Positions 1 to 12,150 of a stretch of DNA of 64,000 bases are shown one piece after another. How positions within the stretch are numbered: the first letter of the stretch is position 1; each line of letters starts with the position of its first letter. Source of the stretch: Burkholderia cenocepacia (lineage in GTDB: Bacteria; Pseudomonadota; Gammaproteobacteria; Burkholderiales; Burkholderiaceae); contig NZ_UAQZ01000001.1 of the NCBI RefSeq assembly GCF_900446215.1, positions 1,736,001 through 1,800,000 on the forward strand, written 5' to 3'. The position numbers were made by a program, and so were the translations under genes. Below the pieces are notes generated by a model that saw only the letters and a list, made by a program, of their open reading frames with translations, searched no databases and was not told the DNA's origin.

Positions 1-1
1 G

Positions 2-280
2 GCGACGGGCGAAGTGCACACGACGCCGTTTGGCGACGAAGCGTACGGCCGCGCGTATCTGCGCAGCGCCGACGGCCGCTGGAAGGCGCTGTGGACCGAG
101 CCGCCGCTCGGCCCGCTCGACGGCCACTGGCAGCTGTACGACCTCGCGTCGGATCGCGGCGAGACGACCGACGTGTCCGCGCAGAATCCGTCGGTGATCG
201 GCACGCTCGTCGACCAGTGGAAGGCCTACATGAGCAACGTCGGCGGCGTCGAGCCGTTGCGTCCGCGCGGCTACTATTGA
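2..280 (+). CDS. Arylsulfatase, C-terminal fragment (cut by window start)
   Basis: The reading frame is open from the window edge and ends at 280. The visible 92 or so residues look like the C-terminal domain of a sulfatase, which hydrolyses sulfate esters: a WKALW strand, the LYDLASDRGETTDV segment typical of sulfatase C-termini (LYDLxxDPxExxDL) and a terminal WKAYM helix. The catalytic Cys/Ser region lies upstream and is not visible. The next gene, 16 bases on, encodes a formylglycine-generating enzyme, the maturase of Cys-type sulfatases, which supports the call. Substrate unknown. Confidence 0.8.
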   Translation, partial: ATGEVHTTPFGDEAYGRAYLRSADGRWKALWTEPPLGPLDGHWQLYDLASDRGETTDVSAQNPSVIGTLVDQWKAYMSNVGGVEPLRPRGYY

Positions 281-296
281 GCGCGGGAGCGACACG

Positions 297-1346
297 ATGC
301 GGTTCCGCTTCTGGACGATCGGCGCGGCGCTGGCCGCCACGCTGTTCGCCGCCGCGTTCGCGGCCGGCTATGCGAACCCGGCGGCGCCGGCAGGCGGCGC
401 GTTCGACGACCTGAATCGCGGCCGCGCGCTTGCGCCGCTCGGTTCGGAGCGCGAGTGCGAACGCTATTCGGGGCTGCCGTCGAAATGGCGCGACGATCCG
501 AAGGCCGGGATGGTGCACCTGCGCGGCGGCGCGTTCGTGTTCGGCAGCACGCGCGGCTATGCGGACGAGCGTCCGGTCGGCGACGGCCGCACGCGCGTCG
601 GCGGCTTCTGGATCGACCAGACCGACGTGACGATCGCGCAGTTCGCCGCGTTCGTGCAGGCCACCGGCTATGTGACCGAGGCCGAGCAGCAGGGCGGCGC
701 GGCGGTGTTTCATGTGCCGACGCGCGACGAGATGAACGCGCGCGACCTCGCATGGTGGTCGTGGGTGAAGGGCGCGTCGTGGCGGCATCCGCGCGGGCCC
801 GGCAGCGACGTGACGGGGCTCGGCAACCTGCCGGTGACGCTCGTCACGCAGCGCGATGCGCTCGCGTATGCGCACTGGCTTGGCCGCGATTTGCCGACCG
901 AGGCCGAATGGGAATACGCGGGCAAGGCCGGCCGCGACGACGCATCGCTCGATGCGGCGCCGCGCGATGCGAACGGCAAGCCGGCCGCGAACTACTGGCA
1001 GGGCGCGTTTCCGGTGCTCGACTCGGCCGAGGATGGCCACGCCGGATTGGCGCCCGTCGGCTGCTATGCGGCGAACGGCTTCCATCTTTACGACATGATC
1101 GGCAATGCGTGGGAATGGACGAAGGACGCGTACACGGGCCCGCATCAATCGCACACGAACGGCGACACGGCGGCCGTCGCACCGCCGACGCGCCGGCACG
1201 ATACGCCGATGGTCATCAAGGGCGGTTCGTTCCTGTGCTCGCGCGATTACTGCGTGCGCTATCGCGCATCGTCGCGCGAACAGCAGGAAGCCGATCTCGG
1301 CGCGTCGCATATCGGGTTTCGCACGATCCTGAGGGACGCGTCATGA
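297..1346 (+). CDS. Formylglycine-generating enzyme (sulfatase-modifying factor), N-terminally anchored or exported
   Basis: 349-residue FGE/SUMF1-family protein. These enzymes oxidise a Cys in the sulfatase CxPxR motif to formylglycine. The C-terminal segment GGSFLCSRDYCVRYR matches the FGE active-site region with both catalytic cysteines (C314 and C319, the same spacing as human C336/C341), so this looks like a real FGE rather than a Cys-less relative such as an ergothioneine-type or kinase-associated member. The FGE fold begins near residue 70 (GMVHLRGGAFVFGS). Residues 1-26 form a hydrophobic signal or anchor (TIGAALAATLFAAAFAAGYA), which is unusual because bacterial FGEs normally act in the cytoplasm before export. 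It lies downstream of the sulfatase and its stop overlaps the next start (ATGA). Confidence 0.9.
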   Translation: MRFRFWTIGAALAATLFAAAFAAGYANPAAPAGGAFDDLNRGRALAPLGSERECERYSGLPSKWRDDPKAGMVHLRGGAFVFGSTRGYADERPVGDGRTRVGGFWIDQTDVTIAQFAAFVQATGYVTEAEQQGGAAVFHVPTRDEMNARDLAWWSWVKGASWRHPRGPGSDVTGLGNLPVTLVTQRDALAYAHWLGRDLPTEAEWEYAGKAGRDDASLDAAPRDANGKPAANYWQGAFPVLDSAEDGHAGLAPVGCYAANGFHLYDMIGNAWEWTKDAYTGPHQSHTNGDTAAVAPPTRRHDTPMVIKGGSFLCSRDYCVRYRASSREQQEADLGASHIGFRTILRDAS

Positions 1347-2155
1347 CGGCGGGCATCGGGCGATTCGTGTCGGCGTGGCTGCTGGCGGCATGCGGCATCG
1401 CGCATCATGGTGCGGCGATGGCTGCCGACGCCACTGCACCGGCCGTGCGCGTCGGCGTCACGCGCGGCGTGCATGCGCAGATCCTCGACGAAGTGAAGCG
1501 GGTGGCTGCCGCGCGCGGGCTCGGTGTCGACGTCGTCGAATTCGACGATGCGTCGCGCATCGACACGGCGCTGGCCGACGGGCGGATCGACGCGGCCAGT
1601 TTCGAGGATGCGCAACAGCTGGCCGCGACTCGCGCACGCCAGCGCGTCGCGCTGACCGAAGTCGCGCCGACCGTCACGCTGCCGATGGCGTTCTATTCGC
1701 GCAAGCTGAAGAACCTGAACGAACTGCAACCCGGCGCGACGGTCGCGCTCCCCGCCGATCGGCGCGGGATGGCGCGCGCGCTCGTGCTGCTGCAGAACGA
1801 CACGCTGGTCACGCTGCGCGAAAAAGCCGGCCTGCATGCGACGCTGCGCGACGTCACCGGCAACCGGCTCGGGCTGAAATTCGTCGCGCTGCGCCGCGAC
1901 CGCCTTTACGCGGCGCTCGACACGGCCGCGTTCGTCGCGATCGACAGCGACGACGCGGCCCGCTTCGGGCTGCAGCCCGCGCGCGACAGCATCAGCCTGG
2001 AGGATGCGCGCTCGCCGTATGCGAACGTGCTGACGGTGCGCGACGCCGATCGCGCGAAGCCGTGGGTCGCACAGCTCGTCGCCGCGTATCACTCGGACGA
2101 CGTCGCGCGCTTCATCCTCACGCGCTACCAGGATTCGGTGCGGCGGCCGTGGTAG
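1343..2155 (+). CDS. NlpA/MetQ-like substrate-binding lipoprotein
   Basis: 270-residue periplasmic binding protein of the NlpA/MetQ family. The N-terminus has a signal peptide with a lipobox, LLAAC, placing the lipidated Cys at residue 17. The body has family blocks: VRVGVTRG, a FEDAQQL segment, LPMAFYSRKLKNLNEL, VALPADRRGMARALVLLQ, and SPYANVLTVRD near the C-terminus. MetQ relatives bind methionine or other small amino acids. No ATPase or permease is adjacent, so it is an orphan; in a sulfatase/FGE operon a sulfur-compound role is an inference only. The start overlaps the FGE stop (ATGA). Confidence 0.75.
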   Translation: MTAGIGRFVSAWLLAACGIAHHGAAMAADATAPAVRVGVTRGVHAQILDEVKRVAAARGLGVDVVEFDDASRIDTALADGRIDAASFEDAQQLAATRARQRVALTEVAPTVTLPMAFYSRKLKNLNELQPGATVALPADRRGMARALVLLQNDTLVTLREKAGLHATLRDVTGNRLGLKFVALRRDRLYAALDTAAFVAIDSDDAARFGLQPARDSISLEDARSPYANVLTVRDADRAKPWVAQLVAAYHSDDVARFILTRYQDSVRRPW

Positions 2156-3135
2156 ACACCTACCAGCTCGCGTGCAACGCGTGCGGACGCTGCTGCAACA
2201 GCGCGCCGACGCTGTCGTTGCGCGAACTGTTCCGGCATCGGCATTGCTTCGTCGGCGCATTGACGCTCCGCCGCGTGCCGAAGCGGCGAACGGGCGAACG
2301 CTGGCAGGCAGGCGGGCGCGAGCAGACGCTCGATGCGGACGACGTCGCGGCCGCCGATGCGCTGGCGGACCGGCTGTTCCATCGCGGCGGCGGCATGAAC
2401 GGCGAATGGCTCGCGCTGACGCTGCAAGGCTACGACTATCCGTCGCTGGGCCGCTGCGCGGCGCTCGCCGACGACGGCCGCTGCGGCGTGCACGCGAACA
2501 AGCCGTCGATCTGCCGCGCGGTGCCGCTCGATCCGGCGCTGCCCGACCGGTTGCAGGCCCGCGTGCTCGCGGCGCGGCGCGACGATGCGGCGTGGCTGGG
2601 CGCGAACTGCATCGTCGAAGCGGGGCACGTGCGGTCTGCCGATGAATCGGTGTTCTCGATTCCGCTGGTGACGGCCGGACAGGTCGCGGACCGTGCGGCG
2701 CTCGACGCGCATCGCGCTGCGCTCGTGTTCGAGCGCGCGGTGTGGCGCGACGCCGTGTTCGCGTCGTTGACCGATGGCGGGCAGGACGTGCGTCATGCGC
2801 TGTCGCGGCTTGCGCCGGGCGGCTACCTGACCGTGTCGATCGTGCCGGTCCTGCTGGCCGTCGCGCCGGTTTCCGCGCATTGCCGCGCGCTGTGCATCGA
2901 CTTCATCGACGCCCAGCTCGCGTTGATCGGCGCGAACATCGAAGCGGCGCTCGTGCGCCGGCAGGCGGCCGACCGGCCCGCGACGCACGAATTGCGCGGC
3001 TTCGCGCAGGCGCTGGAACGGGCGCGACGGGCGCTCGCGGCCATGCCCGCATCCGCGGTTGGAACGCGTGACGATGCGCCACGCATCGACGCATGGCTCG
3101 ACGATCGCGTCGACGCCGATCCGCTCGCCGCGTGA
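2149..3135 (+). CDS. YkgJ-family Cys-cluster (putative metal-binding) protein
   Basis: The frame starts with a GTG at 2149, overlapping the previous gene by 7 bases, giving about 328 residues. The N-terminus CNACGRCCN and the later pattern GRCAAL...GRCGVHANKPSICR are the conserved cysteines of the YkgJ/CxxCxxCC zinc- or iron-chelating family. The C-terminal two thirds are helical and Arg/Ala-rich with no recognisable domain. The overlap suggests translational coupling with the sulfatase/FGE/NlpA genes. The biochemical role of YkgJ proteins is not settled; a metal-handling role for sulfatase maturation would be conjecture. Confidence 0.75.
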   Translation: MVDTYQLACNACGRCCNSAPTLSLRELFRHRHCFVGALTLRRVPKRRTGERWQAGGREQTLDADDVAAADALADRLFHRGGGMNGEWLALTLQGYDYPSLGRCAALADDGRCGVHANKPSICRAVPLDPALPDRLQARVLAARRDDAAWLGANCIVEAGHVRSADESVFSIPLVTAGQVADRAALDAHRAALVFERAVWRDAVFASLTDGGQDVRHALSRLAPGGYLTVSIVPVLLAVAPVSAHCRALCIDFIDAQLALIGANIEAALVRRQAADRPATHELRGFAQALERARRALAAMPASAVGTRDDAPRIDAWLDDRVDADPLAA

Positions 3136-3198
3136 CGATCGCGGCACGCCGCGCGTGCCTTACACTTGGCGCTCTTTCACTCGTTCGGATGGAGCGGC

Positions 3199-3525
3199 AT
3201 GTACGCGTCGACCTTCATTTTTCGTGCCGGGCAGTACGACGACGAATTCCACCGACTCGACCGGCAGATCGCCGACATGGCGCGTGCGACGCCGGGCTAT
3301 CTCGGCGAGGAAACGTGGGAGAACGCGGAGGCGGGCCTGATTCAGAACGTCTACTACTGGGAATCCGAGGCGGCGCTGCGGCAGTTGATCCAGCATCCCG
3401 CGCATCTCGAAGCCAAGGCGAAGCAGGCGCGCTGGCTGGACGGGTATCGCGTCGTGATTTCGCAGGTGCTTCGCGAGTATGGCGACGGCAAGCTGACGCC
3501 GCCGCATGCAGGGGCGTCAGCGTAA
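3199..3525 (+). CDS. Antibiotic biosynthesis monooxygenase (ABM) fold protein
   Basis: 108 residues from ATG 3199, chosen because GGAGCGGC lies just upstream and the protein then begins directly with the ABM beta strand (YASTFIF). The sequence has the small dimeric ferredoxin-like pattern: a first strand, an amphipathic helix (FHRLDRQIADMA), GYLGEETW, then VYYWESEAALRQLIQHPAHLEAK, characteristic of ABM/YgiN-like proteins acting in quinone or heme chemistry. A specific substrate cannot be assigned. It is 63 bases after the YkgJ gene and may be transcribed with it. Confidence 0.75.
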   Translation: MYASTFIFRAGQYDDEFHRLDRQIADMARATPGYLGEETWENAEAGLIQNVYYWESEAALRQLIQHPAHLEAKAKQARWLDGYRVVISQVLREYGDGKLTPPHAGASA

Positions 3526-3535
3526 CCGTTGCCGG

Positions 3536-4366
3536 TCAGGCCGCTGCGCCGGCTTCTCCCGGCGCGGCCGGCTCGCTCGTCCTGCGCTCCCAGATCGGGA
3601 ACGTCGCGTTCTGGATTGACGTCTGCGCGTCGATGACCTTGCGGTGATCGATGCCGGGCAGGTCGAGCAGCCGGTCGATCGCCGCCTTCGCGCCTTCTGC
3701 ATCCTGCGGGAAGGCGCAGGCGAATTGCCTGTTCGTCTCGAACAGAATCCACCAGACATCCGACGCGAACGGCCCCTGGTCGTTGGTCTCGATCACGATC
3801 GCGCCGAGGTCGGACAGCGCGATGCCGCGCATCGCCCCGGTGCCGTCGGTCGCTTCGATGCGCGTGTCGGTTGCCGTTACGGCCCAGCCGTTTTGTCGGG
3901 TCGACGATCGCGCGGCATTCGATCGGGCCGTGCTGCCGGCAACTGCGCCAGTGCCAGTGCCAGTGCCGGTCGGCGCGGCCCCACCCGCGGCACCGGCCGC
4001 AACGCTCGGCGCCACGCCATCCTGCCGTTCGCGCCCGTCGATCCACGGCGGCGCGGCGGCGCCCACCATCGCCGCGATCCATAAGTAGTACCCGGCTCCG
4101 AACGTGCGGATCGTTTCGTAGTTCGCATCGGTCGGGATCGTATGCCACCCGAGCGCAAAGACCACGACCCCGGCCAGCAGTGCGGACACTGTACGGCTCG
4201 GCCTGAGCAGCGCGACGACGAGCACCGTGTAGCCGTGCCACCAGCTCACCGCGCCGGCCGCATTCGGCGGTTCGGCCGCGACGGGCAGCAGCAGCGACGC
4301 GATGTACGACGCGACGATCACGACACGCGCGAGGTTCAGGCGGGGCGAAGCGGAGCGAATCTGCAT
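3536..4366 (-). CDS. Hypothetical membrane protein with Gly-Thr repeat linker
   Basis: 276 residues, not recognised. The first 100 or so residues hold about three transmembrane helices (VVIVASYIASLLLPVA, YTVLVVALL, ALLAGVVVFALGW). Then comes a low-complexity linker (GGAAPTGTGTGTGAVAG) and a soluble C-terminal domain of about 120 residues (WAVTATDTRIEATDGTG, then DVWWILFETNRQFACAFPQDAEGAKAAIDRLLDLPGID). The second half resembles small proteins of unknown function that end with a comparable FPQDAEG-type segment. Convergent with the ABM gene, ends 10 bases apart. Confidence 0.65.
   Translation of the reverse strand: MQIRSASPRLNLARVVIVASYIASLLLPVAAEPPNAAGAVSWWHGYTVLVVALLRPSRTVSALLAGVVVFALGWHTIPTDANYETIRTFGAGYYLWIAAMVGAAAPPWIDGRERQDGVAPSVAAGAAGGAAPTGTGTGTGAVAGSTARSNAARSSTRQNGWAVTATDTRIEATDGTGAMRGIALSDLGAIVIETNDQGPFASDVWWILFETNRQFACAFPQDAEGAKAAIDRLLDLPGIDHRKVIDAQTSIQNATFPIWERRTSEPAAPGEAGAAA
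3947..3967. repeat. GCCAGT hexamer tandem repeat (about 3.5 copies)
   Basis: Three perfect copies of GCCAGT followed by a partial one, inside the membrane protein gene. On the coding strand the unit encodes Thr-Gly and produces the GTGTGTG linker. Because the unit is six bases, copy-number slippage would change linker length without a frameshift. Confidence 0.8.
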
Positions 4367-4520
4367 GTTGCCTTCTCGTTGTGCACGATCATGCGAAGCG
4401 ACGAATGGCGGATGGCCGGGCCGTCATTCACGATGCGCGGGCCGACGTGGCGACGCGCCGAACGCGATTGTGGGCGATTCGCGCGGCGATGTCGAACGTG
4501 CGTGGTCCACCGCTGCGCCG

Positions 4521-5453
4521 TCACAGCGCTTCGACCAGCAACCGCGTGCTCTTCTCGCAATACTCGTGACATGCCGCGCGCGCGGCGATCGACGCACCGT
4601 GCACGAACCTGGGCGCGTCGGCCCGCCGCGACATCGACACGACGATCGACGGCGGCGACGGCTGCAGCGGCAACTCGACGACTTCGCCGCGCTCGATCAG
4701 CGCATCGACGAACAGCACCGGAATCGCGGCGACGCCGAAACCGTCGCGCACCAACTGCACGATCACCGAGATCGACGGCGATCCGGTGATGCGCGTCTCC
4801 GACAGCGGCACGCCATGCGCGTGCGCGAGCGTGCGGACGATGTCTTCCAGCGCGCGATGGGGCGCGGTGCCGCGCCCGTAGGTGAGGATCGGCTGGCGCA
4901 GCACCTGCCGCGCGAGGCCGGTGCGCGTGTTCGGCAGCAGCCCGGCGCGGGCGATCCAGCGTACCGGGTAGTTCGCGAGCGCGTCGCACACGACCGACGC
5001 TTCGTCGCTGCCTTCCACGCGGATGATCAGGTCGAGTTCTCCCGCCATCAGCCGGCGCTGCAGCACGACGCTGACGTCGACGGTCAGGTCGATCTCGAGC
5101 TGCGGATAGTCGGCCGCGAGGCGCCGCATGTAGTGCGGCAGCCAGCTGTGCACGACCGTCTCGATCACGCCGAGCCGCAGCTTGCCGCGCAGCGCGCTTT
5201 CGCCGGACGCGGCGGCCTGCAGTTCCTGCGTCGCCTCGACCACGGCTTTCGCATAGCCGAGCAGGTATTCGCCGTTCGGCGTGAGCCGGAACGCGCGGCT
5301 GTCGCGATCGACGAGTACCGTCTGCAGTTCGTCCTCGAGCGCCTTCAGGCGCTGCGAGATCGCGGCCGGCGTCGCATGCAGCGCCGCCGCGGTCGTGCGG
5401 AAGTTGCGCAGCTTCGCGAGCGTGACGAAGGTTTCGAGAAAACGTGTGTTCAT
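4521..5453 (-). CDS. LysR-family transcriptional regulator
   Basis: 310 residues with an N-terminal winged HTH (FLETFVTLAKLRNFRTTAAALHATPAAISQRLKALE within residues 5-45) followed by a LysR substrate-binding domain (LRLGVIETVVHSWLPHYM, DLIIRVEG, GFGVAAIPVLFVDALI). It is transcribed away from the UPF0317/MFS/oxoprolinase-like genes and is 206 bases from the first of them, the classic LysR arrangement, so it probably controls that operon and itself. Effector unknown. Confidence 0.9.
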   Translation of the reverse strand: MNTRFLETFVTLAKLRNFRTTAAALHATPAAISQRLKALEDELQTVLVDRDSRAFRLTPNGEYLLGYAKAVVEATQELQAAASGESALRGKLRLGVIETVVHSWLPHYMRRLAADYPQLEIDLTVDVSVVLQRRLMAGELDLIIRVEGSDEASVVCDALANYPVRWIARAGLLPNTRTGLARQVLRQPILTYGRGTAPHRALEDIVRTLAHAHGVPLSETRITGSPSISVIVQLVRDGFGVAAIPVLFVDALIERGEVVELPLQPSPPSIVVSMSRRADAPRFVHGASIAARAACHEYCEKSTRLLVEAL

Positions 5454-5546
5454 GGCGGTCGGGCGAGGCAGTGGATGCGCAGCTTGCCGGCGACGAAAAG
5501 TGAACGGGACCGGGGAAAACCCGCAGATCCGTTAAGAAATTCTATA

Positions 5547-5570
5547 CAACGGGCGCAAAAAAACTCGTTG
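5547..5570. promoter_or_regulatory. Candidate LysR operator (CAACG-N14-CGTTG)
   Basis: A short inverted repeat, CAACG at 5547-5551 and CGTTG at 5566-5570, lies in the divergent intergenic region with an A/T-rich spacer. Position and dyad symmetry fit regulator binding, but the half-sites are short and this is tentative. Confidence 0.3.
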
Positions 5571-5659
5571 GCGACAAAATTTTTTCCTTTCTATTCTTCG
5601 CCATATCCGATGACACACCACCGTCATCCCCACGCCATCCCGATCTGCGACCGACCATC

Positions 5660-6433
5660 ATGACGCCTTCCGAATTCCGCCAGTCCGTACGCCGCGGCGC
5701 GTTCCGCGGCCCGACCGCCGGCCATTGCGGCCCGTTTGCCCAGGCGAACCTGGCGATCCTGCCCGACGCATACGCGCACGATTTCCTGCGCTTCTGCCAG
5801 GCGAACCCGAAGGCCTGCCCGCTGCTGGGCGTCGGCGAACCGGGCGCGTTCCGGATCGCCGCGCTCGGCGAGGATCTCGACATTCGCACCGACGTGCCGA
5901 GCTACAACGTATACAGGGACGGCCGGCTGACCGAGCGCGTCGAGTCGCTCGAAGCGCTGTGGCAAGACGATTTCGTCGTATTTGCGATCGGCTGCTCGTT
6001 CTCGTTCGAGGACATGCTGGCCCGCGAAGGGATCGGGCTGCGCCACGTCGAGGAGGGGCGCAACGTGCCGATGTACCGCACGTCGATCGCGAACCGCCGC
6101 GCGGGGATCTTCGGCGGCCAGCTGGTCGTGTCGATGCGGCCGCTGCGCGGCGCCGACGCGATCCGCGCGGTGCAGATCACGAGCCGGTTCCCGGGCGTGC
6201 ACGGCGCGCCGATCCATATCGGCCACCCGCGGGAACTGGGCATCGACGATCTGAACGCGCCCGAATTCGGCGACGCGGTGACGATCCGCGACGGCGAGCT
6301 GCCGGTGTTCTGGGCGTGCGGCGTGACGCCGCAAACCGCGCTGATGGACGCGAAGCTGCCGATCGCGATCGCGCATACGCCCGGCCACATGCTGATGACC
6401 GACATCACGAACGCATCGCTGGCCGTGTTCTGA
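5660..6433 (+). CDS. UPF0317 / DUF1445 putative hydro-lyase
   Basis: 257 residues with family motifs: [24 protein letters not shown] at the N-terminus, [28 protein letters not shown], and the C-terminal [12 protein letters not shown] and [11 protein letters not shown]. The family is the bacterial counterpart of the N-terminal DUF1445 region of vertebrate D-glutamate cyclase (DGLUCY), but no activity is proven for the bacterial proteins. It is the first gene of a set with an MFS carrier and a fused oxoprolinase-like enzyme, which suggests it acts on a related compound such as 5-oxoproline, glutamate or a hydantoin (inference). Confidence 0.85.
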   Translation: MTPSEFRQSVRRGAFRGPTAGHCGPFAQANLAILPDAYAHDFLRFCQANPKACPLLGVGEPGAFRIAALGEDLDIRTDVPSYNVYRDGRLTERVESLEALWQDDFVVFAIGCSFSFEDMLAREGIGLRHVEEGRNVPMYRTSIANRRAGIFGGQLVVSMRPLRGADAIRAVQITSRFPGVHGAPIHIGHPRELGIDDLNAPEFGDAVTIRDGELPVFWACGVTPQTALMDAKLPIAIAHTPGHMLMTDITNASLAVF

Positions 6434-6516
6434 CCGGCCGGCCACCCCGTACGGGACATACCGCGACATACCGCACCACAAGCCATTTGACGGCGCATCA
6501 CGACAGGAGCACCACC

Positions 6517-7815
6517 ATGGAAAGCAAGACCCTCGCGGCGCCCGCCGCCGAGCCCGCGAGCCGCGAGCGCAGCGGCCTGTTCTCGTGGTACGCGGATGCG
6601 CAGCCGCGCGAGCGCCGCGCATTCTGGAGCTGCAAGGTCGGCTACATGCTCGACGGGATGGACACGCAGATGCTGTCGTTCGTGATCCCGACGCTCGTCG
6701 CGACCTGGGGCATCTCGCTCGCCGACGCGGGCTTCATCGGCACGATCACGCTGCTCGCGTCGGCGCTCGGCGGCTGGATCGCCGGCATCCTGTCCGACCG
6801 GATCGGCCGCGTGCGCACGCTGCAACTGACGGTGCTGTGGTTCGCGGTGTTCACCGCGCTGTGCGGGCTCGCGCAGAACTACCACCAGCTGGTCGCGGCG
6901 CGCGCGCTGATGGGCTTCGGCTTCGGCGGCGAATGGACGGCCGGCGCGGTGCTGATCGGCGAAGTGATCCGCGCGCGCGACCGCGGCAGGGCGGTCGGCC
7001 TCGTGCAGTCGGGCTGGGCGATCGGCTGGGGGCTGTGCGCGCTGCTGTATGCGCTGCTGTTCTCGGTGCTGCCGGCCGAGCAGGCGTGGCGCGCGCTGTT
7101 CCTGGTCGGGCTCGCGCCCGCGCTGCTGGTCGTCGCGATCCGCCGCTACGTGAAGGAGCCGGACGTCTACGAGAAGGAGAAGGCCGCGCAGGCGAAGGTG
7201 GCCGACGCGCCGCGCCTTACCGAGATCTTCGCGCCGAAGCTGATCACGACGACGCTGCGCGCGGCATTGCTGACGACCGGCGCGCAGGGCGGCTACTACG
7301 CGATCACGACGTGGCTGCCGACGTTCCTGAAGACCGAACGGCACCTCACGGTGATGGGTACCGGCGGCTATCTCGCGATGATCATCTTCGGCTCGTGGGT
7401 CGGCTACCTGACGAGCGCGTACCTGACCGACCGCCTCGGCCGCAAGCCGAACTTCATCCTGTTCGCGGTCGGCTCGATGGTGATCGCCTTCGCGTACACG
7501 TCGCTGAACCTGACCAACGCGTCGATGCTGTGGCTCGGCTTTCCGCTCGGCTTCTTCGCATCGGGCATCTTCTCGGGGATGGGCGCGTTCCTCACCGAGC
7601 TGTTCCCGACCCGCGTGCGCGGCTCCGGCCAGGGTTTCTGCTACAACGTGGGCCGCGCGATCGGTGCGCTGTTCCCGTTCCTGATCGGCGCGCTGTCCAA
7701 GCAATACGGGCTCGGCATGAGCATCGGCATCTTCGCGGTCGCCGCCTACGGCGTGGTGATCGTCGCCGCGCTGACGCTGCCCGAGACCCGCGGCCGCGAA
7801 CTCGACGCCGCCTGA
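6517..7815 (+). CDS. MFS transporter (12-TM carboxylate/sugar-acid type)
   Basis: 432 residues from ATG 6517, preceded by AGGAG at 6505-6509. It has the MFS loop 2-3 motif ([14 protein letters not shown]) and its repeat in the second half ([12 protein letters not shown]), a central cytoplasmic loop ([17 protein letters not shown]), and [15 protein letters not shown] near TM11, typical of aromatic-acid/sialate-type MFS members. Lying between UPF0317 and the HyuAB fusion, it is the likely uptake system for that pathway's substrate. Confidence 0.85.
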   Translation: MESKTLAAPAAEPASRERSGLFSWYADAQPRERRAFWSCKVGYMLDGMDTQMLSFVIPTLVATWGISLADAGFIGTITLLASALGGWIAGILSDRIGRVRTLQLTVLWFAVFTALCGLAQNYHQLVAARALMGFGFGGEWTAGAVLIGEVIRARDRGRAVGLVQSGWAIGWGLCALLYALLFSVLPAEQAWRALFLVGLAPALLVVAIRRYVKEPDVYEKEKAAQAKVADAPRLTEIFAPKLITTTLRAALLTTGAQGGYYAITTWLPTFLKTERHLTVMGTGGYLAMIIFGSWVGYLTSAYLTDRLGRKPNFILFAVGSMVIAFAYTSLNLTNASMLWLGFPLGFFASGIFSGMGAFLTELFPTRVRGSGQGFCYNVGRAIGALFPFLIGALSKQYGLGMSIGIFAVAAYGVVIVAALTLPETRGRELDAA

Positions 7816-7827
7816 CCGACGGCAGCG

Positions 7828-7846
7828 GCGGGGCGGCCCGCCCCGC
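7828..7846. terminator. GC-rich hairpin with T-rich tail between MFS and HyuAB genes
   Basis: GCGGGGCGG at 7828-7836 pairs with CCGCCCCGC at 7838-7846 (in practice a shorter stem with a 5-base loop), followed by GTGTTTCTTCC. This resembles a weak intrinsic terminator or attenuator that could lower expression of the downstream gene. Confidence 0.45.
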
Positions 7847-7943
7847 GTGTTTCTTCCCTCTTCATCGACCCCGTGACACGGCGCGCGACGCGCGCCGTGC
7901 GGCGGCGTTCGTCCCTCGATTCAACGACGCATCGACCGACACC

Positions 7944-11582
<3,639 letters not shown>

Positions 11583-11600
11583 GCCGCGTACCCGGTGCCC

Positions 11601-11619
11601 GGCGCGGACGTCCCGCGCC
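11601..11619. terminator. Hairpin after the HyuAB gene
   Basis: GGCGCGG at 11601-11607 and CCGCGCC at 11613-11619 form a perfect 7-bp stem with a 5-base loop, 18 bases after the stop. There is no U-tract, so a role as terminator or 3' stabiliser is tentative. Confidence 0.4.
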
Positions 11620-12150
11620 GAGCGCGGGGAGACTATTGCAACGAACTGTGGAATAAAGCCGCGCATTCACGCGCGAACGGAATCAAAAATGGCGGAAAAC
11701 CGGATGGCGGCATGTGATTCGACCCTGCCGCGACGGCCGCCCCGAAGATCCGTCCCCTTATCCATGAATCGGCCGCAAATGCCCGCCAGACTGGGATTCT
11801 GGGCCGTCTCGCCGGCCCTGATTCGCCGCGTGTCATCCGCTCCGTCGCATGCTGCCAATCATGAAAAATCCGGCTTGCCAATCGAGTCCCGATTCCTTGA
11901 CACTCTGCTCTAAATGTGAGTGCCAATCCTCATCGTCATTTGATAAGATGGCTCTCATCATTCGTAAGGCAGAACCTGCGCGTCACGCGCGAACGCCGGT
12001 CGCATTAGCTGGAAACAAGGACGGGACGAGGCCCGCTGTCACGGCAATCACGGCTGCCCTGCCGGGCACGCGCACGGCGCGGCCCGGGAAGGCGGTCGGC
12101 CCACTCGCCTCCGACTACACTGTGCGTTTTTTCTGGATCGGGGCGTGTCC
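11620..12150. other. Intergenic region upstream of rpfR, no gene seen
   Basis: About 530 bases with lower GC in the 11640-11960 part (for example CTTGACACTC at 11896 and TTTGATAAGAT near 11940) and no open frame with a convincing ribosome site or codon bias. It must hold the rpfR promoter. A TTGACA-like box at 11897-11902 is visible but no well-placed -10 box accompanies it. Confidence 0.5.

Noticed and set aside
3870..4206. Short plus-strand frames opposite the membrane protein
   Set aside because: No family hit expected from the sequence pattern; Arg/Pro-rich shadows.
6585..7943. Long open frame running through the MFS gene into the HyuAB protein in the HyuAB frame
   Set aside because: In this GC-rich genome the upstream part is a shadow of the MFS gene, with Arg-rich content and no family similarity; the real HyuAB start is at 7944.
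11689..11913. Plus-strand 74-codon frame in the rpfR upstream region
   Set aside because: No ribosome site, codon use unlike neighbours, low-complexity protein; not supported as a gene.
12145..12150. Alternative upstream GTG start for rpfR
   Set aside because: The ATG at 12151 gives the known 667-residue numbering and a better context.
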